Source of the DNA: Scedosporium boydii
Taxonomy: Eukaryota > Ascomycota > Sordariomycetes > Microascales > Microascaceae
NCBI GenBank assembly: GCA_002221725.1
Contig: NJFT01000066.1
Location: forward strand, 124,001-188,000
Length of the DNA stretch: 64,000 bases
Reading direction: 5' to 3'
Position numbers and translations under genes: made by a program. Below are positions 13,496 through 23,550 of this stretch, piece by piece. Under the pieces are notes generated by a model. That model was not told the origin of the DNA, did no database searches, and saw only the letters and a list, made by a program, of their open reading frames with translations. The first letter of the stretch is position 1. Each line of letters opens with the position of its first letter.

Positions 13496-16400
13496 ATGGA
13501 TGACCTATACGATGAGTATGTGCCACTGGGACCCCGTCCGCAATGCGACCACCCCGATACTGATCATTATGCGTTACTAGGTTCGGCAACTTTATTGGTG
13601 AAGAGGTCGAGTCGGAGGAGGGCTCCGAACGCGGCGACGAGGCCGCCAAGTATGTCTATGATGAAGACAACGAAAGCATCGTCGCCGGACAAGAAGTGAT
13701 GGAACTTGATGGTAAGTTTTCTCGTTCCCGCCACATTTTCATCCCCATTTCAGCCAGCCAGGGACGAAAGCTGACAACCAGTCTCAGAAGAGGGCCCATC
13801 CAACGCTGTAATATTACACGAAGACAAGCAATACTACCCGACCGCCGAGCAGACATACGGCGCCGAAGTCGAAGCCCTTGTCGAGGAGGTCGATGCGCAA
13901 CCGCTGTCCGAACCCATCATCGCGCCGGTCGAGCAAAAGAAGTTCAATATCGAAGAGGCCGACCTTCCGCCCGTGTTCTTCGATAGGAATTTCATGACAA
14001 GCCTTATGAACTTCCCCGAACAGACTCGAAACGTCGCGTTAGCCGGTCACTTGCACCACGGAAAGACGGCGTTCATGGATATGCTCGTGCTCGAGACCCA
14101 CAACATCACCGATCGCCTCGAACGGAGAACGGGCAGGAAGAGGGACGAGCAGCTTCGGTACACAGATATCAGCATCTTGGAGAGGGAAAGGGGTCTTTCT
14201 GCCAAAGCGGCGCCTATGAGCCTGGTATTGCCGAACACCAAGGGCAAGTCGCATCTCGTGAACATTATCGATACGCCGGGTCACGTCAACTTTGTCGACG
14301 AGGTCGCCGCTGCTCTTCGCCTGGTTGACGGTGTGTGCCTGGTCGTCGATGTTTTGGAGGGTGTTCAGGTCAATACGGAGCGGATCATCAAGCATGCAGT
14401 GCTGGAGGACATTCCCCTGACCTTGATACTAAATAAGATGGACCGACTTATCCTCGAGCTACGGCTTCCACCGAAGGAGGCGTATTTCAAGATACGGCAC
14501 GTGGTAGAGGAGGTGAACGCTGTTATCGAAAAAGCGATACCAGGAAAGGGGGCGGCGAAGAGGTTGAGCCCAGAAAAAGGCAATGTGCTCTTCGCCTCCG
14601 CCGAGCTAGGGTGGTCCTTCACTCTACCCTCATTTGCGAAGATGTACACGGATGCGTACGGCGGTATCGACGTGGACGAGTTCGCTAAGCGGTTATGGGG
14701 AGACATATATTTCAACCCTAAGAAGAGGACGTTCACAAGGAAAGCTGCGGAGCCCGGTGCGAACCGGTCGTTCCTTCACTTTGTGCTCGAGCCCATCTAC
14801 AAACTCTTTACTCACAGCATTACCGACTCTCCGGAAGACCTCCGAGCGCTTCTGGAATCGCTGGGTATCTTCTTGAAGCCAAGCCAGTACAAATCCGACG
14901 CGAAGGTGCTGCTCAAGCTAGCCTGCGAGCAGTTCTTTGGAGCATCACACGGGTTTGTCGACATGATTCTCAAACACGTACCCTCTCCCGTTGAGTTCGC
15001 AGAAAATTATCTTCAAAAATACTACACTGGTCCGCTCGACTCCAAGGTTGCAGCTTCCATGATTGCGTGCGACCCGGACGGCCCTCTTGTCGTCCACATC
15101 AGCAAACTCTTCAATACCTCAGACGCGAAATCGTTCTATTCATTTGGGCGAGTTCTTAGTGGAACGGCGCGCCCTGGAGCCCAAGTCCGTGTCCTTGGAG
15201 AAGGCTACTCTATAGATGACGAGGAAGACATGCTTATGGCGAGATTGGATGATGTATTCATCGCCGAGACGAGATACAATATCCCGACGGATGGTGTGCC
15301 CGCCGGACAATGGGTCTTGCTTAGCGGCGTGGATAACTCGATTGTGAAGACGGCAACGATAGTTCCCCCTAAGCTTGAAGACGACGAGGATGCCTACATC
15401 TTTAAGCCCATAACACACTTTACCGAATCAGTCCTTAAAGTGGCCGTCGAGCCTGTAAACCCCTCCGAGCTACCCAAGATGTTGGACGGGTTACGGAAGA
15501 TCAAGAAGAGCTACCCCTTGATGGATGCCAAGGTTGAAGACTCGGGAGAGCACGTCATTATCGGCACCGGAGAGCTGTACATGGACTGCGTGCTGCATGA
15601 CCTGAGGAAACTCTACTCAGACATGGAAGTCAAGGTATCCGACCCCATGACTGGCTTCTGCGAGACGGTCGTCGAGCAGTCCATGACGAAGTGCTTCGCC
15701 ATCTCGCCGAACAAGAAGGTCCGCCTCACCATGATCGCGGAACCCCTTGACGAGGGTATCTCGCGCGATATCGAGAGCGGTGCGGTGAAGATCAAGGATC
15801 CTATACGGAAAACGGCGGAGTTCTTCGAGACAAACTATGGCTGGGACAAGCTTGCGGCGCGTAATGTCTGGGCTTTTGGCCCTGGGGATCTCGGAACGAG
15901 TATCCTGCAGGATGATACCCTGCCGGGAGAGGTAAGTTATTGACCCAAATTCTTTTTTTTTTTTTTTTTTTTTTTTTTTCCTAGTTATTCTAACATGTAC
16001 TGCAGGTGGACAAGAAGCTTTTAAGGACTGTCAGGGACTCTATCAAGCAAGGATTTAACTGGGCGGCAAGAGAAGGCCCGTTAATAGAAGAGCGTAAGTC
16101 CAGATGTCTCCTGTTCAGATCTAGGATCGAGAGAAGAACACTGCCTAACTCTCTGATGTGAAACTACAGCCATCCGGAATACAAAATTTAGGCTCACAGA
16201 CGTGGTTCTACCATCAGAAGCCATCTACCGAGGCCACAGCCAAATCATCCCCACAGTCCGACGCGCATGCTACTCCTCCTTCCTCCTCTCATCCCCCCGG
16301 CTGATGGAGCCCGTCTACCAAGTATCAGTAACATGCCTCGACAGCTATACGACAGAAGTTTACACATGCCTCGCCCGGCGCCGCGGCCACGTCCTCACCG

Positions 16401-16735
16401 AGTCCCAAATCGCGGGAACCCCCCTCAGCCGCGTCACTGGCCTCGTGCCCGTCATCGACAGCTTCGGCTTCGAGACGGATCTCCGCATCAAGACGCAGGG
16501 CGCCGCCTCGGTCAGCCTGCTGTTCGAGCACTGGAGCGTCGTGCCGGGGGATCCGCTGGATAAGTCAGTGGTGGTGAGGCCGTTGCAGGCGGCGAGCGTG
16601 CAGGCTACGGCTAGGGACTTTGTGCTTAAGACGAGGAGGAGGAAGGGGCTTAGTGATGATGTGTCTGTTGCGACGTATATGGAGGGGGAGCAGTATGGGC
16701 AGCTGAAGGAGAGTGGGCTGCTGGACCAGGTATGA
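13496..16735 (+). CDS. SNU114: U5 snRNP GTPase Snu114/EFTUD2 (EF-2-like spliceosome factor)
   Basis: This GTPase of the U5 snRNP is related to elongation factor 2 and works with Prp8 and Brr2 to activate and dismantle the spliceosome. Five exons: 13496-13515 (only 20 nt), 13581-13711, 13782-15931, 16006-16093 and 16170-16735, about 984 residues, matching the family's 970-1,010. The acidic N-terminal tail starts MDDLYDEFGNFIGEE, as in fission yeast and animal orthologues. GTPase motifs are G1 GHLHHGKT (about 139-146), G3 DTPGHVNF (about 214-221) and G4 NKMD (about 268-271). The C-terminal EF-2 domains IV-V are complete (RRGHVLTESQIAGTPL and the late GDPLDKSVVVRPL). The intron at 15932-16005 contains 27 consecutive Ts (15953-15979). 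The first coding exon is so short that automated prediction could miss it and start at Met about 115. Confidence 0.95.
15953..15979 (+). repeat. 27-nt poly-T tract inside a SNU114 intron
   Basis: This is an uninterrupted T run in the intron at 15932-16005, about 25 bases upstream of the TGCAG acceptor. It could act as an extreme polypyrimidine tract. Its length is likely to vary between isolates or to be a sequencing-error hotspot. Confidence 0.8.
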
Positions 16736-17703
16736 TGATTTTTTGTTTGAGGGCGAAGGATGGCGGTGTTGGAGAGCTAGAGAATAGGTCCTCGGCGCCC
16801 GTTTCGTGCTGGAGGAGAATTACAATTGACCAATTAAGCTGTGTACGGCCAATAAAATCGCGCAGTTGACGTGTATTCGATGGCGGAGGAGTTGCTCCCG
16901 GCCTCCCAGTCCATTGAAAGTTCCCAGGTATACAGAGTTCGTGCCGGCCCGCGCCCCGGATTCTTGTCGCGCGCCTGCTGTAGACCCTGCACCATCTCGA
17001 TGGGTGTCGAATGATCTGCACAACAAGTACCGAACTAGACACTTTGTTCCTTCACATTCTCTTTGACATCAGCCGGCCCGAAATCGCGGCCGTCCAATCA
17101 TCCAGTAAAATACCTCAAAACCCCTTGTAGGACCAAACCATCTCTTATCTTCCTCAAGTCCGGGCGACGGCATCGGCTGCGGTGGCGAAAATTCAGAGCC
17201 GGGACAGGGTACTAAGCCCCTTCGTCTCGGTCTTAGTCTCGGTCTCGGTGTCGGTATCCCTATTTGTATGCTCGCGTTCCTGTGGTTCATCTTCAGGTGC
17301 TTCAAGGACCGGTTGGCGAGGCCGGCCGGCGACCAGCCAAGTTCAGTCGACAGCCAGCCAATGCAAATCGCGCCCGACCGAACCTCATCCCATGAAGCGC
17401 GTCCGCATATATTGAGCCCGACCCGTTCGTTCGCGACGATATTAGCAAGTCGAGTTTAAGACTAGATGGAAGTGCCCCCCCGAGTCACATAGAGTGTGAC
17501 ATTACTACTACTAGTGGATGAACCGAGGCTGGGGAGAGGGCTTTGTCAGGACCAACACCGTCCACTATAAATAGCGCTACTTTTTTTATATATAAGTAAT
17601 ATCGGCTGGCAAGGCTTTGGCGATTCCCTTACTAGTTACATCTTGGCCGTGGACGTAGCTGGTGTAAAAGAGCAAGCCTCAGGAGCGGCAGTATTTTAAG
17701 TGC
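16736..17703. other. Intergenic, no gene seen
   Basis: This lies downstream of SNU114 and before the degenerate block at 17.7-19.6 kb. A short TATA-like AT stretch occurs near 17580-17600 (TTTTTTTATATATAAG). No coding or RNA gene could be supported; the open frames have no recognisable features. Confidence 0.4.
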
Positions 17704-18147
17704 TCAGTAGATACCTAATTTGTCCTTCCTCAGCGCCTCTGTGGATTTAATCTGTTCGTCCACAGTGAACCCGGCATCCCGCAGCTTAATCACCCTCCTT
17801 TTCACCTTCTCCAACGAGTCCACGAGCTCCGCCATAGTCGCGGGGTCGATCCGTCCCCTGGGACGACTGTCCGCCTCAGCTTTGTGAAACGCGATACACC
17901 ACTGCATGACCAGCGTCCAGGCCTTGGCGCCTCGGTCGGGGGCGTACTCTCCACTCTTGAGGCTTAGTTTCTGCGCCTCGTCGAGGCTCTCCTGTATATT
18001 GACGACCCTGCCCTCAGATGAGAGACTCAACAGACATAGTGCCATGCGGTTGTAGACCTGGAAGATCTCCAGTTTGTAAACTTCCTGCAGGGATTCAAGA
18101 GTACACACAATGCTGTGAGGTGCTTGACGTGTACACATGTACATCAC
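17704..18147 (-). pseudogene. Fragment of an unrecognised helical protein, partly within a degraded repeat
   Basis: This open frame of 147 codons ends in a proper stop. Its C-terminal about 110 residues look like genuine helical protein (IQESLDEAQKLSLKSGEY, MAELVDSLEKVKRRVIKLRD), and I do not recognise the family. Its upstream end (about 18067-18147) lies inside a sequence repeated in inverted orientation at 46.7-47.2 kb. In that copy the corresponding peptide reads ALESPQEVYEPE against TLESLQEVYKLE here, so both derive from one coding ancestor. It lies on the same strand and downstream of the broken nucleoside-phosphorylase gene and may be the C-terminal remnant of the same multidomain gene. 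It is probably not expressed as drawn. Confidence 0.35.
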
Positions 18148-18510
18148 ATCCTTCTACAAGCCTTAAATTCCTTTAGAATAGTAACATCTACTTTTAGATA
18201 CTTGCTCTCTAGGTATTATCTTTTAGGGTATTTAAGAAACCAGATATGGAACTTTGATCAACGTCAAAATGCACTACTTTGCAGGATACATAGCAAGACC
18301 TGCTTGTGCTACCTACAGATGCTAGCGTTTTGCACACTGCCTTGAGAACAGGGCGGTCGCGAGGATACAAGCAGGTCGCTTGTGCTTGCATACCTAGTTT
18401 TCTTATGATATTATGAAGGATTTTGTACCTGCTAACCCAGCGTGAAGATGGCGAAGTTATTTGTGGTAGTTAGTATAGGATTGCATCGAAGTCAACTGGG
18501 AGAGCACGCC
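18067..18510 (+). repeat. Inverted-repeat copy A, AT-shifted (RIP-like)
   Basis: About 440 bases align end to end with the reverse complement of about 46750-47240, with a few small gaps. Shared anchors include ACTTTGATCAACGTCAAAA, GAACAGGGCGGTCGCGAGGA and ATCGAAGTCAACTGGGAGAG. Where the copies differ, this copy mostly has T for C or A for G. Examples are TTTTAGATA here against TTTCAGATG, and CCAGATATGG against CCGGATACGG. That bias, often in CpA/TpG context, is what RIP produces. On the minus strand both copies keep an alignable peptide (QAQAT, PRDRPVL, FDVDQSS), so the repeat is a duplicated gene segment and not an obvious transposon. Confidence 0.75.
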
Positions 18511-18554
18511 TCAGCTGCTGAGGCCCTCATATCTTCATCATCTTAAGGGGTCAG

Positions 18555-19584
18555 CTAATAGTTAGCCAGCTCAAGTGTGACTAGGTCACTGACTATATGT
18601 ATAGACTCACCTTCCTCACCCTTCTCTGCTGGAAGATCTGCTGGAAGAGTCAACAGGAGCTCCTTTGCGTACGCCACCGCCGTGGCTGCAGCGTATTTCT
18701 GCCATTTCCTGTTCTTGTGCGAATCGGCGTAATCACAGATGCCCCGGATCACCAAAGCCTGGCAGTTTTGTGCTATTCCAGCGGATTCCATCTCAAAGCC
18801 AATAACTTCATATTCTCTGTGAAGTTCATCCCGAATCTCGCTTGACATCATAAGTGCATTAGCCGAGGCGATGTTGCCGTAATGGATACGAGGGCAATGT
18901 CTTCTTCGCCTAGCTTTGTAGCCTCGATCCTTCCGCGTTTGTGCCTTCGATGAATCGCAACTATATATTTGCACAGTTTTGTTTCACCCTCATGGGGGTA
19001 ACTACCCGGAAATAGGTAATCATGGTAGCTCCCGGGGTCTTCGTACTCCATCTGCTCCTCTTCAAATAGGAGTTCTCGCAGGTCATGGAGAATTTCTGGG
19101 AGTCTGGTTCCATCCTTCCACATATATTTTGACCGGAGGTTTTGTACGGCGGAGAGTAGGGAATCAGATGGATGAAGCGTATGCCCGCTAGGAGAGAACT
19201 TCTTTCCCGTTACATAGGCGCCGAACTGGTAATATGTTATTCCTCCTTCCTTCCCCCGAGGGACGCTGACGACAACGTCTCCCAGTACAATCTGGTTCTC
19301 GTCTTGGCCGTAGCAGTGCACCCCACCAGCTGTCCCAACCACGAGAATGTGCTGGATTTTCGGAAATGAGGGCGCATTTTGGCGAGGGCCGTTGTGGCCG
19401 GATGGGTGCCAATGGTAGGACAAACAACTATCGCGACTCGGTGGCGTCCCACCCGCCCTACATGGTACGTTGTGTTGTGGCTTTCTATTTCTTCTCGGTC
19501 CTCTAGTATTCCCATGGTGGGTGTGAGCTCCAAGGCAAGGGGAGCGATCCATCCGACAGTGGCGTTTTCTTCGTGTACAGACAT
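18555..19584 (-). pseudogene. Broken nucleoside-phosphorylase-domain gene (fungal NLR-type N-terminal domain)
   Basis: This encodes the PNP/UDP-phosphorylase-like domain found at the N-terminus of many fungal NLR-like proteins and also alone. Start at 19584 (MSVHEENATVGWIAPLALEL). Recognisable blocks in order are YHVGRVGRHRVAIVV, then HILVVGTAGGVH, GDVVVSVPRGKEGG, HYGNIASANALM, FEMESAGIAQNCQALVIRG and ICDYADSHKNRKWQKYAA, ending LANY and a stop at 18555. The blocks sit in different frames. A one-base shift is needed near 19345-19355 (between MRPHF and PKIQHIL) and another near 18885-18895 (before PRIHYGNIAS). At each shift the two frames abut within conserved sequence, so an intron cannot explain it. 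No NACHT/NB-ARC or repeat domain follows. Two independent one-base losses could instead be sequencing errors, but the intact neighbours argue for a real pseudogene. Confidence 0.7.
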
Positions 19585-22500
19585 TTCCGGGGAGCAGCAA
19601 GGACTCTGGGCCGGTCCTGCGAATCCGAGTGGTTAGCTTAGCGGCCGCTTTGAGGTTATACAATTGCAGGGCTGCGCAAACAAAATTTCAACTTACGGAA
19701 GGCGAAGTAGAGTAGAAGGTAAACCTATGCATAGGCTTTGCTCTGCTAGTGGAAATGCTCCCAAAGCTTAGCGTCGAGGACTCTACACACGCTTAGAGTG
19801 AGGCAAAGTTCGGCGGCAAGGTGAGGGGTTTTAATCTCCTTGGCAGTGATAACGATGTGATAGTGATGCCCAATGCCTGGTCGGTTTCTGCATATTATTG
19901 CACATTGCTGCGTGTCACCCCGTGACATGATGCAGCTCAGCCAGAGGCATCAGGCTGCGCTCGGTCTTGCGTGTACAAGCCCATATCCTACCCTCTCAAG
20001 TTGGTTCTCTCCATACCGTGCTGCCTAAGTGTTCTCCTCATTCCCAAGTCCACCAGCAAGTAAAGGCAGACCCAAGCTGGAAACGGCGTTCTATCATTCC
20101 AGGTCGCTCAGAGGCCAACGGAGCCTGCCAGGTGGCACGGGATGTCACAAGTAAGTATATCTGCGCCTGTATGGAACATCAGACTCGCAATATCTTACAG
20201 AAAAACAACCCCCCTGCAGGCAGCTCGGGGATCTTGCATATTATGGTATATCTGGACAATACATTAGTCTGTTGATAACCCAACCCACTCCTTAAGGTCG
20301 TAGATAAATCACTTGTCTCGCTTCGTAATCTAGCACTTGACGTACTGCGACCGACAGTAGCTTCTCAAGACAAGGCTTGGGGTAGGGGGTGGTGTCGAGG
20401 AAGAGCGATAGAGAGAGATAGCGTAACGCCGCAGGACATTACTATCCGAATATATCAAGGCTTGCCATATTTACTTCTTCAAAAGCTGCACAGTCCAGTG
20501 CTATAAGAGCCTCGCATCAAAGGGATCCATACCCAATCCAGAAGACAAGTGGTTCTCTACTCACCCCTAGCCTGGTCTGCTTTCTAGAGCAGCAGAAGAC
20601 CATCTGGGGGAGGGGGCGGGGGGGTTATACTCTATTCCCAACTGATTCCGGAGCCCTCTTAGAGCCGAGGAGCTGGAAATTCGGCGTACAAGACCGGAAT
20701 TTAACCAGGTCCGAGCTGACAAGATATGTGACTGCAAGCCTGACGAAGGCATCCACCTAGAGGCCATCAAATACAATATCCCCCAAACACGGCTTTTCTT
20801 TGTAAGTCTAGTGCATGTTGCATTAATGTACCCAAATACAACGCCACCAGAGGCATAACCGTTCTTCTTTGTACAGCTTTTTCCTCTATACCCATCGTGT
20901 TTACAGTCCTGAATGCTTCACGAAATAGTAAGGCCATGTCTTCAGTGAGGATAGCTTTCCGCTGCAAATATTTCAGCTTCGTACGAAGTAGAACTTTGCG
21001 GTCTCAGTGACATGGGGAGCTGCTCTTTGGATGAAGAGTAGGCGAACCTCTTGGGAACAAATCCGCGTAATCCTACCCAGGCCTCCACTCCTTCCCTATC
21101 CGGGTCTACCAGGATCATCGTGGGACGGCGGAGAGAACGCGTCAAAGAGTCTGGGATCTAGACGAGACGAGGCGAGGTTGCGGGTCTGCCTGGGATGACA
21201 CGGTTGAGAAGAAATTTCTATCAAGACCCCCTCCCCCCAGTAAGAAAATCAATAGCCGTGTTATTCCTGTGTTCTTCGAATGGCCTGGAAGTAGTCTAGA
21301 AGGACCTTGTTAACGGAATTTTACCGGTAAGGCCATTTGGCATGGGAATTATTGGATATGGGACCGGGTCCCAGAGATGCGCATAAAGAATGAAGAAATG
21401 AAATTTGGTTTCTTGTATTATTGCGGAAACATCAATATCATGCGTGCTTAATGAGATCACAGCCCCTGGACCGGGTCCTTTAAGCCTCGGAACTTCAATG
21501 ACGGGACGAGGCTATATACCAAGCCTCATAATGACAGGGAAGGCCAGGCCGTCCGTTGTCCAGAAATTTTTGTGAAAACCGCACCTGCCATGGGAATATC
21601 CCAGAAACAATAAAGAACCATATTAACGATGCGCTTTGTTTCCTCGGGAGAATACCAAGATACAACTATACAAAAGTCTGGGCAGAGTTACCTCGTTTGG
21701 GGGAAATATTGAACATGATGCCAAGCCACCTGGGTCGAAGGATTCGTGTTCGCAAAAGTTCAGCAAGGCAATAAGCTATAGCTGAAAACACTTATAGTTC
21801 TAGCAGCACCTCGTCGACGGTGGGTTCTCAGCGCGTTGTAACGTCGAAAGAGCTTCTAGATTCAGTGCACGTCCCACTCGTAAGGGCGGGAGGGTGGTCG
21901 TAGTGTGCTGTGCTTGCTCTCTTCCACATATGTATGGCCGCCTTGCCAGCGCGTCCGCCGTCTGAGTGACATCCAGGTGAAACTCCGTTCTGAGGCTTCA
22001 ACCTGACTTGTGCGGATCTAGACTCTCGCTGATCCACGCACCAGGCACCCGGCCTGGTCAATCTAGCACACTCGCAGTACACTGTACCCTTTAAACAGGC
22101 ATGGCTTAGGAGAAAAGTTGGTCTTGTTGTGGTAGCATTATTATCTATTCCGGGGCAAGTCGGTGTCTTGTTAGTCACCCTCATTGCTTCCGACATTCAT
22201 CCCATGTTTTTCTCCGCCTTTCGTAGGTCCCGGAGTCCCTCGCTCCACCTCGGCCTGCATTAGACCGGGAAAATGCCCCATCACTTCCTTGTTCGGTAGG
22301 CAGGATCTGTTACCTTTTTCCTTGCTGGAGGGAGGTGTCATTGGAGTAGTACGTCGTAAGTATTTGGTACTTGACCCCGAGGCGCACCGTTACCGTCACT
22401 GCCGTGCTGGGTTTGCAACCCATCTGTCCCTATAAGTTGGGCGACATGCAAGATAGTTCGTGGTCTGCTCGGTCTTAATGCTATTTTCCCGTGTCATTCC

Positions 22501-22644
22501 GCATTCAACCGCACTTCCCCCGTTCAACAGGGCCGAAGAGGCGCCTCCACCAGTCTGCTTTAGCTTACGAGCCTCGAAGCACCCCCTACCAAACTACTGG
22601 ATATCAAAGGCTTAGATTTCATCCGCAAGGCTTAGGTCCGTTGC
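19585..22644. other. Gene-poor stretch between the broken phosphorylase gene and CIA2
   Basis: About 3 kb with no supportable gene. Short minus-strand frames between 20567 and 21145 look mildly protein-like but have no shared frame, splice signals or recognisable motif. Nothing resembling a tRNA or an intact transposon was seen. Confidence 0.45.
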
Positions 22645-23550
22645 TCACGTGCAAGTGGAGAGCATAGAGTCCAACATCCTCTTCAAGTCTTGGTTCTCGA
22701 GGGCGGCCGCGACACGCTCCTTATCCCCCAGCTGCTTGTTAACCTGGTCGTCCTGGGAATGCGTGTCCTCCTTGACCCGGACATCAACCCTGTAGTTGGG
22801 CGGTAAGGCCTGTTCGAGGCGGACCCTTACCCCGAGACCGATGATCGTAGCCAGGGAGCAATGCGTAATGGTGGGCGTGATCTCCACGAGGACGTTTACC
22901 AGGGCATCAGGATCCGAGAACGCGCCCGACGATGGGGGCGGGGTAATGTGGATATCCGGGAGGTTGACGACTGCCAGTTGACCCAGGGATAGAGGGTGCT
23001 CTGGATCTGATATCGTGGATATAAGATCTGTGAAACGTCAGTTGTGTGATCCGCAACTAGGGTTGCCCCCAAAAATATCGAGTAGCAGTCGGGACCACAT
23101 CGCTGAGGGGGATAGACAAATAAAATGGCAGATCTCCCGCGCATATCTCCTGAGTATTTTTGCTGGCTAGGGATATATCCTTGCGGCATCTACGGCATGG
23201 CCTCTTTCTTCTCGTGATATCTGTGCGGCGGACGTGTGTTGTGTTTGAGGAGTTTAAGGGCAAGGTAAAAGGCCGAGATGGAGAATTATCTTACCGTAAA
23301 TCTCCTGCTCATCAATTGGCTCCTCCACGAAGTCATCATCGGTGAACCCCTGCTCGGCCCCACTCCATTCATCGAAGGTGCTTTCATCGTCCGAGGACGA
23401 CGCAGATGACGAAAGATAGGCAGGGCGGGAGAAGATGAGGCTGGCGTATTTTGTGCCAGGCCCGCTTAGGGCGACCTCCTTCTTCTTGGCCTGCCTCGTT
23501 GGCAGCTGAGACACATTGAGAATTGTCGGGTTGGCGTTATCCTTGCCCAT
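22645..23550 (-). CDS. CIA2: MIP18/DUF59 family, cytosolic iron-sulfur targeting factor CIA2
   Basis: Cia2 (human CIAO2B/FAM96) works with Cia1 and Met18 to deliver Fe-S clusters to cytosolic and nuclear apoproteins such as DNA polymerases and helicases. Two exons on the minus strand: 23550-23295 and 23027-22645, about 212 residues, joined through EIYD|LISTISDPEHPLSL. The conserved core includes the reactive cysteine at about 142 in TPTITHCSLATIIGLGVRVR, then VNKQLGDKERVAAALEN near the C-terminus. An acidic Ser/Asp-rich segment precedes the core. The intron (267 nt) is long for this window, but donor GGTAAGA, branch ACTGAC and acceptor TTCACAG are sound. An upstream in-frame ATG at 23697 would add 49 basic residues; I prefer 23550 because that extension is low-complexity. 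It is an intact gene alone in a gene-poor block. Confidence 0.9.

Noticed and set aside
20567..21145. Consecutive protein-like minus-strand frames
   Set aside because: Frames change without credible splice sites and no motif is recognisable; too weak to call a pseudogene.
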